From Branchinecta lynchi (Eukaryota; Arthropoda; Branchiopoda; Anostraca; Branchinectidae): a stretch of DNA of 64,000 nt. Positions 27,667 to 38,816 of the stretch are shown one piece after another. Under the pieces are notes generated by a model. It was not told where the DNA came from and searched no databases. It worked only from the letters and a program-made list of their open reading frames with translations. Position 1 is the stretch's first letter. Each line of letters opens with the position of its first letter. The position numbers were made by a program, and so were the translations under genes. Location of the stretch: assembly GCA_023053575.1 (NCBI GenBank), contig JAKZAP010000007.1, forward strand, positions 12,553,508-12,617,507, read 5' to 3'.

Positions 27667-28121
27667 ATAGTGCGAACACACGATGAGGATTTCCCGGCCG
27701 GATTTTCTGGACTTCCATCATCAAGTTGAAAAAAATTTTAATAGTAAAATTGAAAAAAAATTTATAGTGCGAACACACGATGAGGATTTCCCGGCCGGAT
27801 TTTCTGGACTTCCATCATCAAGTTGAAAAAAATTTTAATAGTAAAATTGAAAATAATTTTATAGTGCGAACACACGATGAGGATTTCCCGGCCGGATTTT
27901 CTGGACTTCCATCATCAAGTTGAAAACAATTTAAATAGTAAAATTGAAAAAAAATTTATAGTGCGAACACACGATGAGGATTTCCCGGCCGGATTTTCTG
28001 GACTTCCATCATCAAGTTGAAAAAATTTCAACTTTTCCATACGGAAGTGATAATGGTGCCAGAAATCCGGGCAGGAATTCCCGCCCGGGAGCTCCCGATC
28101 CTCATCGTGTGTTCGCACTAT
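27667..28121. mobile_element. MITE with a four-fold 97-bp tandem array
   Basis: The left end ATAGTGCGAACACACGATGA recurs as exact 97-bp-spaced copies at 27,667, 27,764, 27,861 and 27,958. Each is followed by ggatttcccggccggattttctggacttccatcatcaagttgaaaa. The right end (28,098-28,121) is the inverted copy ATCCTCATCGTGTGTTCGCA-CTAT. Both ends are flanked by TT/TTA, so a TA-type duplication is possible. The left portion has been tandemly amplified within the transposon. Confidence 0.8.
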
Positions 28122-28123
28122 TA

Positions 28124-28568
28124 GGGGGCACAAGTTCAAGTTAGCAAAATGACGAGGATGGTCATGAGAAAATGTGGTTAATAGTGATTCGAACAATAGT
28201 TTAAGGTATATTATGGATTCAGCGCTGTATAAATAAATAATATACTTTATTTCCTTAATAGCGTGTACTGTACATGCTAGCATTAGTTGCATTTCCGATC
28301 CGAATTCTCCTCGTGATTCTCCTCCGAATTCTCCTATTTCGCGTACGCTTTTCGGGGGCGCAAGTTCAAGTTAGCAAAATGACGAGGATGGTCATGAGAA
28401 AATGTGGTTATAGTGATTCGAACAATAGTTTCAGGTAAATTATGGATTAACTCAGTGCTGTATAAATAAATAAATAAATAATATACTTTGTTTCCCTGCT
28501 TGTACTGTACATGCTAACATTAGTTGTGTTGTTGATCCGAATTCTCCTCCGAATCCTCCTATTTCGCG
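28124..28568 (+). repeat. 230-bp direct duplication
   Basis: The block from gggggcacaagttcaagttagcaaaatgacgagg (28,124) is repeated from 28,354 with ~90% identity. It includes gtgattcgaacaatagttt, tgtataaataaataa and the gaattctcctcc motif runs. An open stretch at 28,570-28,900 adds further gagaattcgg/ccgaattctc motifs on both strands. No gene is seen. Confidence 0.7.
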
Positions 28569-28979
28569 TTTTTGGACTATTCAGATGAAGTGAATTCTCC
28601 TTTCTTGCGTTTTTGTCAGAATCGAGAACGGGGAAAGCCTCGCGATTCTGCAGAACCGACAATTTCCTCCGATGGTGAATTGTCGATTCTCCTCTCTCCG
28701 TTCTCCTCCCTGATTGGTCAACAGAGTTCGGGTGTTCAATATACACCTGATATAAACGTATACCCGGTTGCGGACGAGATGCAAAATTAGTGTTTTTGTC
28801 AAAAGCGAGAATGGAGAAGTCAGAGGAGCAAAAACGGTAATTTGTACGAGAATCGAGAATTCAGAAAAGAGAATTCGGAACGGAGAATTCGGATCAAAAA
28901 CGCAACTATTGGATGGCCGTTCACACAAATAACAAATGACACAATTATATAAATAGACCTTTCATATTACTAGACTTCC

Positions 28980-29470
28980 AACTTGTGAATATCGTTTAAC
29001 TGAAAATGGCTGGGATAGGACAATCGAGATACCCAATCACGTATTCACTTAAATTGTCTTGAAGACCTGCTGAAAATGCGTTAATTCGTTGTTCCGCTAT
29101 ACACGAATAATCGATTTTGAAATAGTGGACTTTCCGTTTGATTTATGGCACCTCTATGCGCTTTCATCTATGTTGTATGCAGGCCCGTATCCAGGAATTT
29201 ATTTCGAGGGGGGGGTTATTGCCTGCTGGTCGGACAAAAAACACATAGATCAGAGGGAAAAGCCTATAAAAATCGTTCTTTTTGTGTGTTTCGGTGGGGG
29301 GGGGCAACCCCCTAGCCCCCCCCCCCCCCCCCCTGGATACGGCCTTGGTTGTATGTATTACTGGAAAATTATGATTTTTATTTTGTTCAGGCACTAAGCA
29401 GTCTTCACCAAGCTCACCACTGCCCACCGAAAAGCCGTGTTTGTGTTGAGATGAAAATTTCCGGGTCGCC
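28980..29470 (+). repeat. Dispersed repeat carrying a hAT MITE; paralogue at 45,580-46,420
   Basis: The sequence gctgggataggacaatc...tcacttaaatt-g-cttgaagacc-gctgaaaatgcgtta...tctatgcgctt...gttgtatg...ctcaccactgccca-cgaaaa-ccg-gtttgtgttgaga also occurs at 45,580-46,420. There it lacks the MITE but has its own ~590-bp insertion. It is an unclassified dispersed family. Confidence 0.65.
29180..29347 (+). mobile_element. hAT-type MITE, copy 2
   Basis: It begins CAGGCCCGTATCCAGG and ends CCTGGATACGGCCTTG. The perfect 8-bp duplication is GTTGTATG (29,172-29,179 and 29,348-29,355). A paralogue of the host repeat (near 46,330) has a single GTTGTATG and no insertion, which confirms the boundaries. 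It has a long C-run before the right end. Confidence 0.9.
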
Positions 29471-29474
29471 GTCA

Positions 29475-29880
29475 CTACCCCCACCCGTCGATTCACCCAC
29501 CCGTCAATACGCCCAATCAAAAAATCCGTCGATTCAGCCAACCGTCGATTCGCCCACCGTCGATTCGCCCACCTGCTGATTCACCCACCCGTCAGTTCGC
29601 CCACCCGTCGATTCGCCCAACGTCGATTCACCCAACGTCCTATTGCTTGAGCGTCGATTCACCCAATTCTATGATCCGTCTATTCGCCCACCCGTCATAC
29701 GACCCCCAAAAAAACGTCACAACTCCCACTTTTTCCGAAAGTTCATCTACCCGTCACAAGTCCCAAAAACTCCGTCGATTCGCCCAACAAATCCGTCACA
29801 ACCCCCACTTTTTCCGAAAGTTCGCCTACCCGTCACAAGACCCAAAATATCCGTCGATCCGCCCAATTTTCAAAACCGAC
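29475..29880 (+). repeat. CCGTCGATTCGCCCA minisatellite with higher-order unit
   Basis: A degenerate ~15-17-bp unit, CCGTCGATTCGCCCAC, is repeated from 29,484 to about 29,700. It continues as a longer ~68-bp unit (tcacaac-cccactttttccgaaagttc-cctacccgtcacaag-cccaaaa-tccgtcgat-cgccca) twice to 29,870. ORFs here are products of the array. Confidence 0.8.
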
Positions 29881-30776
29881 ATTTGATCCAGCGCGGCTCT
29901 TTTCATTGAAGTTGGTAGAAGTCACAGGGGAGTAATTAAGAAGGATACGATACCGTCCGAGGTAAATAAGGGTGAAAACTAGTCAATTCAGCTTGAGCAA
30001 GAATGATGCGAAACATGATATAAGACCTCGGTGCGGATATGAAAGAGGAAATGGAGGATGAATGAGCTATCATATTTTTAGGTAAATATGTACCGAAAGC
30101 GGTAGGCCACATATTGCGATTATTTGGTCGGTTAAAGGAAATTACAATGACACACGATCGTTCAATTCTCAATAGAGTGAAATTTGGTTGGTGCTCCCCG
30201 ATACCTTTGGTCGTCAGACATGATCCAAATGTTGGCTTAACCTTTGGTCGGCAGCAATACTAAAGGTTCCGACGGGAGCCCAGAGGAGAATATTATGAAA
30301 TTATTACCGCTGGAATACTGAAGCTCAAGGGATATACTGATCCATGTTATGCTTCCTTATACATGACCCTTGTCGGATGAATCGGAAAATGGTTGTACTA
30401 ATTAGTCGGTAACTTTACAAGCTTCCACAGAACAGATGGCGGACGACAATTATAAGTCAACCTTTTCACTCAAGTTTTTACCGGATTTCTATTGTTACTC
30501 CAGTTGTTCCGGGCTGTGCCTGATTTTAGCTGAGTCGGTCCAGCAGGAAAAATGGGGCTGACACTCATAATGACCACGATCACAATGTCCACGATTCAAA
30601 ATGCCTACAACCCATAATGCCGACGATTCAGAATGCCCACGATTGTACAGTTTGAGATGTTCAGGCAGTAGTAAACTGGAGCAAGTGATGAATGTGAAAC
30701 GAAAGGAGCGGACCGAGTATCAGGATGGGAATAATCGCCCATTGAAACTGTTCAGTTACAATGTAATTTGAAAATA
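29881..30776. other. Gene-free stretch with a short degenerate tandem run
   Basis: At 30,562-30,650 the phrase aatg(c/t)cca-cgattca is repeated about five times (ataatgaccacgatcacaatgtccacgattcaaaatgcc...). No gene is seen. Confidence 0.5.
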
Positions 30777-31856
30777 ACAAGACCCAAGGTTTCGATGGGA
30801 TCCCAAAAATCTAATATCTGATCCAGACAATTGGGTCTTGTCTTCGCCAGATCTAGTCTTCGCCACGCTAATCATCAGAGAAAACCAAGTTCAGATATAC
30901 CTCTGTAAGCCATATCTATTTTGACGACGCTGACCGAAACTTCGTGCTTTACTTCTGCTAAATTTACGGTTTCGGCAATTGTCCAGCAAAAAGAGAAAAT
31001 TCAGAAACGAATTCAGCGTATATCCTTATCTCTATAAAGGACATCTAATCAACTTCAAATAAAACTTTAACTTAGTAAAAAATTACTGTCATATACAGAA
31101 TCAGCGTCTCTTCTTAGCCCTAAATCTGTCATCTAATCAACTTAAGTCTTGAGCATGTCTTCTTACCCCTAAATCGAACATTTAATCAACTTCAAATGAA
31201 CAATATTTCGGCCCTTCTTGGCAAGGGTCCTCGTCAGGCTGTCAATCTTCTGGGTAAACGTCGGGGAAGGAAACCAAAAAGTTGACTCACAAGGTTGACA
31301 GCCTGACGAGGACCCTTGCCAAGAACGGCCCAAATATCTTTTTGACGGTGCAAAACGGATAAGTCACCTACATTTTATTCGAGCTATATCACCGAAATAT
31401 CGCTGATGAAGAACCGTAGCTGACGTATATCCACTGAAAACGTTGTTTGAACACGTTTCAAAGTCAGCTTGGGCTCAAAGAATATTTTTCTTCAGAGAAA
31501 ACTTTTACTTTTGCCCAACTTTCCGATTTTTGCCGGATTCCGGGCGAAATACTTGTCCGGCGACAAAATGGTTATCACCCTCCTGTTCAGCATGTCTTTT
31601 TACCCCATAATTGACTATCACATTAGCTATTTAAAATATATTGTTTGCCCCTTAATTTGAACCCCCTCCCCCACTCCCAAATATAGGACTACAAAGCCCA
31701 TTTACGAACTTGACCTTACCCTTGACCCAAAGAATCCTTACACCAACTTTCATAAAAATAATTCCCTTCGAGAGTTATCGTACTCGCAGACAGACAGACA
31801 GACGGACAACTTTTGCGATGTCAAAGGTCACTTACGTTTTGGGATTCCAAAAACGA
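30777..31856 (-). repeat. Family A repeat element, copy with nested foldback
   Basis: It begins AACAAGACCCAAGGTTTCGA-TGGGATCCCAAAAA and ends cttacgttttgggattccaaaaac, i.e. a reverse-oriented A element. About four monomers are interrupted at 31,203-31,337 by a foldback sequence, after which the unit ...tttttgccggattccgggcgaaatacttgtccggcgac resumes. Confidence 0.65.
31203..31337. repeat. Foldback with 43-bp arms
   Basis: Arm 31,203-31,245 (ATATTTCGGCCCTTCTTGGC...) and arm 31,295-31,337 are reverse complements except at two positions, around a 49-bp loop. Half of the same sequence, agcctgacgaggacccttgccaagaagggccgaaatat, recurs at 34,786-34,824 without its partner, so it is a dispersed element end. 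Confidence 0.7.
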
Positions 31857-32575
31857 AACACCAACAGCGATCTCAAAACTGTTATTTTTAACAATTCTTA
31901 CCTTCAGGGTGCAAGGTTTAGATTGCCTAGTTGCACTGTATGTGCTGAAAACAATTTTAAAAGGCATTTCTTCGTACTTTCGCGCGAATCATTCTTGTTT
32001 AATGAACTATAAAATAATCCTTTCACAATTTTCCGTAGTAATCCTGTCCCTTGCAATCTCGCTGTCCGTTGTCCCGGGCCATCTGACCTCCTCTACCGAC
32101 AGTTAGTCGTCGAACTTTCAACCAGGACGATTAGCCTTCCCTGAGAGCATTTTAAAATGTTGAAATTTTGGACCGTTAACATTTTTAACTATTTTAATTT
32201 CAGGGTCTACACCCTGAATTATGGCATTTTTAGTCGTTGGCAAAAAAATTGTGGTGATTTTCTGGAACCACCAGAAAAATGTGTATGATATCCCAATTTT
32301 TGTTTGTTTGGGATTTTTGTGCCCGTATCTCGGCAATCGATTCTGATTTATTATTTTTTTTCGTATGCGCTTGAGATCTGCTCTCAGCAGCGGAAAGTGA
32401 TAACGATCGATTTTTTTTGCAAGTAAAGATAACCTTGAAAAAAAAACTTTTACAAGACATTACTTACCGTTTTTCAACGGCACGAAAGTAGGTGTATTAA
32501 TTATTTAGCCTGATACTTGGCCTTAAAACAAAGCTTTAATCAAACTTGACGGTGCAAACCGGATGAAGTAAGAGA
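31857..32575. other. Gene-free stretch
   Basis: Two overlapping plus ORFs (31710-32106) start inside the family A end and show no family motif. At 32,118-32,460 minus-strand ORFs are likewise unremarkable. Nothing is called. Confidence 0.4.
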
Positions 32576-34640
32576 ACAAGAGCTGTAAGCTCATATGGCA
32601 CTTGCACTTGTATGTAGTAGGTAAGGGCTCTGTCAGATTGATCGGATCCCTTATATGCCTGCCAAGTTTCGTCTTGAAAAACGCAATCACAGGAATTCAG
32701 GAAGGGCCCCCTCCACCCACCCCACCCTCCAAGTTTCCGGATCCAGTTTAATTGTGCAAAAGATTTATCTAGAATAAATGCTTGTTCTTCCCATCAAGTT
32801 TAACTCCGATCCCTCCATTCTAACCGTTTCTTGAAATTTTGGATCACCCCCTCCCAACTACCCATAGCTATTGAACCCGCTGTCATAAGTTGAAATGAAT
32901 CATTTGATAAAAATTACTTTTCGACTTCGCAGTTAACATGCGCACTTTAAGGGAGCCGGAACTTCATTTTTAAGCAAAACCCTTGAAGCAAAAAGTAAAT
33001 GGGCTCATGGTGATCATGAAAATGTATATTTTGCTTAACAGTATTTTTCTTACTGTGCGGTCGAGATCGATACTTTAAGGAATAGTCGGATTTGGAAATC
33101 TCGGATCTTGTCAAATATCTAATATTCCAGCCAAGTTGTATCTTCCTAGCACAGCTGGAAGTACCTTAACTCGTGATCACCGGAATTCCGCCTCCCCCCC
33201 CCCCCCTCAACCTCCCCCACAGTCGCCGGAGCCAATCCAGTTCTGAAAAAGATTTATCGAGAGCATCTGTTTGTTGTTCCCACGAAGTTCCATCCCATCT
33301 CTCCAGTATCAGCCAGTCACATATTTTCCGGTCTCCCCCCCCCCCCCCCAACTGTCGGGTCCGGTCCGGACATGAAAAAGATCACCAGAGACATGTCAAA
33401 TTCGACGTTCTGTTCAGTCAAATCCGACCATCCGTTCCAAAGTTACGCATAAAACTGTCCGAAACGTTGTACGCACCTCTGTCGCCCTCTCATGGGCTTA
33501 TTCGTCTGTTTGATTCTTAAGTAGATTTTGTTTGTATGTGTAGTGTTTTGCCTAATTGTGTCTTAATATATTCTTTTGTACTCCACTGTTTTCGTCTTGT
33601 ACGATTTGTGGGTTAAAAATAAATTACTGTTATTATTATAACTCAATATTCCGGATTCCCTTCCCTCCACCCCCCACCCCCGAGATGGTCGGATCGAGAC
33701 ATTATTTCCAAGTTAGTTTGGTCGGGTCCCTGAATGCCGCAAGATCAATCAAGTCTCAGTAGAGTGTAAGCACTTCTTACGGATGTCTTTCCCAAACTTC
33801 CCCTACAAACGAGCTTATTAGTTTCTTCTCAATCTATTTATCGATCTATTTATATTCTATTTATCAATCACTTTTTCGAGTTAGGGAACTTCCAGATGTG
33901 CTAGGACGATGAAACTTGGCAGGCGTATCAGGGAACCGACCAAACAAACCTGGAAATAATCAGTTTCCCGATCCGACCATCTGCGGGGGAGTAAAGGTTG
34001 GAGGAATCTTGAAAATTTAGAACAGTTTGTCACACTTTTTCGAGTTAGGGTACTTCCAGATGTGCTAGGGCGATGAAAATTGGCAGGCATATCAGGGACC
34101 CCACCAAATTATATTTGGCAGGCATATCAGGGAACCGACCAAACAAACCTGGAAATAATCAGTTTCCCGATCCGACCATCTGCGGGGGAGTAAAGGGTGG
34201 AGGAATCTTGAAAATTTAGAACAGTTTGTCATACTTTTTCGAGTTAGGGTACTTCCAGATGTGCTAGGGCGATGAAAATTGGCAGGCATATCAGGGACCC
34301 CACCAAACTAACTTGGTAAAAATCAGTTCCTGGTCTGACCATGTGGGGGGAGTTGAGGGCGGGGCAATCTGGAAAATTGAGTAGTGCGTAACTTTTGAAC
34401 GGGTGATCGGATTGGAATGAAACTTGAAAACTGAACAAAGGACATATCTCTGATGCCCCATCTGAAGTCCGGAACGGATTCGGTAGCTATAGGGAAGTTG
34501 GGGGGGGGCCGGAAATCTCGAGAAACGGTTGGAATGGAGGGATCGGAGTGAAACTTGCTGGGAAGACTAACATAATTGTACTGGATCCGGACCCTTGGGG
34601 GGGGGGGGGGGGGTTGGAAGGGAGATTCCCTGAATTCCGG
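32576..34640. repeat. Family B repeat complex
   Basis: It opens with ACAAGAGCTGTAAGCTCATA-TGGCACTTGCACTTG, the reversed family B terminus. Repeated blocks follow: aagttt-atctcgatccctccactc, gatgaaacttggcaggcatatcagggaccc, poly-C/poly-G tracts (33,190-33,210, 33,335-33,350, 34,590-34,612). A ~166-200-bp direct repeat lies at 33,871, 34,036 and 34,237 (ttttcgagttaggg-acttccagatgtgctagg). It is interrupted by a LINE tail at 33,470-33,640. No coding capacity. Confidence 0.6.
33470..33640 (+). repeat. Non-LTR retrotransposon 3' tail
   Basis: Last codons LSPSHGLIRLFDS, then a T-rich UTR with ttttgtactccactgttttc and gtgggttaaaaataaatta followed by (TTA)n. It matches the tail at 5,740-5,880. Confidence 0.55.
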
Positions 34641-34779
34641 TGATGTCAGTTTGTGGGATTTTCTCGACGAAACTTGGGAGGCATTTTTACCTGTTTGTTT
34701 CTTTTACAGCCTGTAAAAGGTTGTTACAAACCTGTAATCCAGATTACAGGTTTGTTTCTTTTCCCGAAGTTGAACAAGA

Positions 34780-35050
34780 GGACTGAAAGCCTGACGAGGA
34801 CCCTTGCCAAGAAGGGCCGAAATATCGCTTATGAAGAATCTTAGCTGATGTATCCGTTGAAAACATTGCTGGAATAAATGTTTCAAAGTCAGCTTGGGCT
34901 CAAAGAATATTTTTCTGATTCAACTTTTACTTTTTATAAATTTTCCGGTTTTTGCCGGATTCCAGGTGAACTACTTGTTCGGCGTGAAAATAAATTTCAT
35001 ATTAGGATTCAGCATGTCTTCTTACCCCTAAACAACTATCTCATAGCTAT
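34780..35050 (+). repeat. Element end plus family A monomer fragment
   Basis: agcctgacgaggacccttgccaagaagggccgaaatatcgc-tatgaagaatcttagctgatgtat is followed by tttccggtttttgccggattccaggtgaactacttgttcgg. The first part is shared with 31,290-31,470 and partly with 140-200, the second with family A monomers. Confidence 0.55.
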
Positions 35051-36236
35051 TAAAAATATTTACGCTGATTTTCTCACTTGCCGTGGTCTGCTACCTTCGA
35101 TGTGTATCACGCTGTCGACGATTGTCTGCGAGAAGTTTTTCCATCAGAAAAAACTGGTTATGTAAATTGTTTCCCTGTCTTCCGCCATAAGCCAACGGGT
35201 CTCGGAAAAGGCTTAAAACAGCCAAAACCGTGGGTTATTTGTTTAAAGCACTAGTGCAAGGGTCCTTTAAGCTAACGGTCTCACTCCATTTTAGCACGTT
35301 GTCGATCAAGATTTGATTTTGTCTTATTCATTTGTCTTTTCGTTATTTATGAGGATATGTGAAATTAATTATATCTTTTAATGCGAAATAACTAAGCTTT
35401 TCTCTCCATTGTGCATGTTGGAGTAATATTTGGTTATTTTGAACGCCCAAATTAAGCTTGACACTTTCATCGGTGTCGTGCGTCTTCAAGGTGTCGTTGT
35501 AATTTTAATAGCAATCAAAGTAATTTTGGTCTCAATTACTGGCGTCACTCACATTTTCGTTTCAATTCTTTTTTCAATTGTGCTTTAGAAAGAGGTTTTA
35601 CTTTTTTTAAACAATAGCCACACGTGGGAAAGTCTCGCACTCATGCACGCGTTGAGGAAGTTTTCGCTACCACAAAATCCCCAAGACACTTTTTTCTAAT
35701 TTTACTTTTATAATGCTGGCGGCCACAAATAATTAGGCCGACACGTGCAGTCTACCACAGATCCAATCAAGAAAGATCTGGAAACAGTAGGAGTCTGTAT
35801 GAAAGTGGAATACCCATTGCGTAGACCCAGTTCGTCCTGTCGCTAAAAACTGTATCCGTATGGGAGGGCAGTATATGATCTAGCGTTTCCTAGATACCGA
35901 TTAGGGCTTATCAGGCTCCACTCCCGTCTCAAGTACAGTAAGTACCGAAATTGTTTGATTCTGGGATATTCAGCTCCTAAAGCAATTTAGATTAGATACC
36001 CTTTCATGCCACTGACTTCAAAACTGTATAATTTCAGTACATCTATAACCCAAAACCGATATCACCGCGATGTCCTCTCCCCATATTTTGTCCCTCCCGA
36101 ATTCGTCTTCCTGGTGAAGCTGCCGACCCTGTGCCTCGTTGAGTCCCGGTGGTAGCTTTGCGAACTATGCTCAGAGTTTCGTCCCCTCGTTTGTTCGTGT
36201 ATACGAGTCGGAGCGGAGCGAGATTTTCTTCGCTGT
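35051..36236. other. Gene-free stretch
   Basis: No gene is recognised. The short string ctcggaaaaggcttaaaacagccaaaaccgtgg (35,192-35,225) recurs at 49,441-49,475 and partly at 49,560-49,590, marking another dispersed repeat. Confidence 0.4.
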
Positions 36237-36244
36237 ATTATGTT

Positions 36245-36405
36245 CAGGCCCGTATCCAGGAATTTATTTTGGGAGGGGGGGCCTGCTGGTCGGACCAAAA
36301 AGTACAAAAAAACACATAGATCAGAGGGAAAAGCCTATAAAAATGATTATTTTTATATGTTTAGAGTATCCGGCAAGTATCCCCCCCCCCCTGGATACGT
36401 CCTTG
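36245..36405 (+). mobile_element. hAT-type MITE, copy 3
   Basis: It begins CAGGCCCGTATCCAGG and ends CCTGGATACGTCCTTG. Flanks are ATTATGTT (36,237-36,244) and ATTATCTT (36,406-36,413), an 8-bp duplication with one change. The centre is shortened relative to the other copies. Confidence 0.85.
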
Positions 36406-36525
36406 ATTATCTTATTGACCATATTTGTGATAAGAGTCGGTATCAACGCCAGAAAATCGTATATACATGAAGATTTTTGTTATGACGCAAAAACAGCCCA
36501 CCGGCTTGTCGGCTATGTGTTTATA

Positions 36526-37345
36526 TGGCACTTGCAGCGTCGCTCAAGTGCCATATACCGATCACTTTTCGGTCTGTCGGTCGGTCGGTCTGTCGGTCCA
36601 CTCTTCTCGAGTTAGGGTACTTCCAGATGTGCTAGGACGATGAAACTTGGCAGGCATATTAGGGACCCGACGAAACTAACTTGGAAATATTCACTTGCCG
36701 GATACGATCTTAGTGGGGGGAGGGGGAGGTTGCGGAATCCAGAAAATAGGGGCATGCATAACTTCCGAATGGGTGATCGGATCTTAATGAAACTCAATAC
36801 CTGGAAAGACCTCGTGTCTCAGATATCTCATATCAAGTTCAGATCGGATCCGATGAATCTGGGGGGGGGGGGGCTCGCAGGGGGAACCGGAAATCGTGTG
36901 AAACTCTCAGAGTGGAGCGATCGGGATGAAACTTGGTGGGAAGAACAAGCACAAGCACTAGATAAATAACTGATAGAAATTCACCGGATTCGGACACTGT
37001 TGGGGGAGTTTGAGGGGGGGGGGGGGGGGTCCAGAACTCCTGCGATCCGTAGTTGATGTACTTCCAGGTGGGCTAGGACGACAAAACTTGGCAGGCATAT
37101 CAAACCCGTACAGATTAACTTAGAAACAGTCACTCGCCCGATTCTATCATCGTGGGGGGAGGGGGGGGGGACGGCGAAATCCGGAAATTAGTGACATTCA
37201 TAACTTTTGAAGGTGTTATCGGGTCTTAATGAAACTTGATATCTTGAAAGACCTCATGTCTCAGATGTCCTATTTCAAGTCCAGATCGGGTCCGATGAAC
37301 CGGGGGTTGGGTGGAGGGAATCTTGAAATATTGACCGTTACTTCC
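36526..37345 (+). repeat. Family B repeat element
   Basis: It opens with the hairpin TGGCACTTGCAGCGTCGCTC-AAGTGCCATATA after a TA, then the (tcggtctg)n tract, gttagggtacttccagatgtgctagg and alternating gatgaaacttggcaggcatat / gtgatcggatcttaatgaaac modules separated by long G-runs. The right end is not identifiable. Confidence 0.6.
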
Positions 37346-38816
37346 ATCTGACCAAGCCTTGCCAGTTTTTCTTTTCCTTCTTGTTTTCTTTTGCTTTATC
37401 TCTCATATTTCTATATTTAAAGTGATGCCACAGGTTAAATTTTCAGCCCCCTTCATTTTTGGGATCCCAAAACGTAAGTGGAGGGATAACTATGACATCG
37501 CAAAAGTTGTCCGTCTGTCCGTCTGTAAGCACGATAACTCTCGAAGGGAATGAGATATTTTGATGAAACTTGGTGTGAGGATTCGTTGGGTCGTCGGACC
37601 AGTCAAGTTGGTAGATGCGCTTTGTAGCCCTACATTTAGGGGTGCGGGTTCAAATTAAGGGGCAAACAAAATATTTTGAAACAGCTAATTTGATAGTCGA
37701 TTATGGGGTAAGAAGACATGCTGAATACGATGGTGAAAACCATTTTGTCATCAGACAATTAGTTCGCCCGGAAACCGGAAAGTTTGTTAAAAGTAAAAGT
37801 TTTATTTGAAGTTGATTAAATGTTCGATTTGGGGGTAGGAAGACATGCTGAGGACGATGATGAAAACCATTTTATCGACGGACAAGTAGTTCACCCGGAA
37901 TCCGGCTCAAACCGGAAAGTTTGTTAAAATTAAAAGTTTTATTTGGAGTTGATTAGATGTTCGATTTAGGGCAAGAAGACATGCTGAACACTTATGTGAA
38001 AAAAAATTCTACCTGGACATGTAGTTCCCCCCGAATCCAGCCAAAACCGGAAAATTGTTAGAAGCTTAAGTTTTATTTCTAGTTGATTAGATAACCGATT
38101 TAAGGGTAAGAAGAGATGCTGAATCCATGTTTGACAATCATATTCAATTAACATAAACAATCAATCAAATTCGCCCGGAATCCGGCCAAAACCGTTTTAT
38201 TTGAAGTTGATTAAATCTTCGATTTAGGGGTAGGAAAACATGCTGAGGACGATGGTGAAAACCATTTTCTCGACAGACAAGTAGTTCGCCCGGAATCCGG
38301 CCCAAACCGGAAAGTTTGTTAAAATTAAAAGTTTTATTTGTAGTTGATCAGATGTTCGATTTAGGGCAAGAAGACATGCTGAACACTTATGTGAAAAAAA
38401 TTTCTACCTGGACACGTAGTTCCCCCCGAATCCGGCCAAAATTGTTAGAAGATTAAGTTTTATTTCTAGTTGATTAGATAACCGATTTAAGGGTAAGAAG
38501 AGATGCTGAATCCGTGTTTGACAATCATATTTTACCCGGAAATATAGTTTGACCGGAATCCGGCTGGAGTCGGAAAATTTGTTATAAGTTAAAAATTTTT
38601 TTGAAGTTGATTAGATGTTCTTTTTTCGCCGGACAAGTAGTTCTGGAGTTCGGCCGAAACCAGGAAACTGGCAGAAGTGGCAGGAAGTTTTCGTCAAAAC
38701 AGATATGACTTACAGGGGTAAACACACATGCTGAATCCATATCTGAACTTGGTTTTCTCAGATAACTAGCTATTTGGCCTTAATCTGTTTCTGAATTTTA
38801 ATTGTAACAAGAGCTA

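Noticed and set aside
31710..32106. Two overlapping plus ORFs near a family A end
   Set aside because: They start inside the repeat terminus; no domain or splice evidence.
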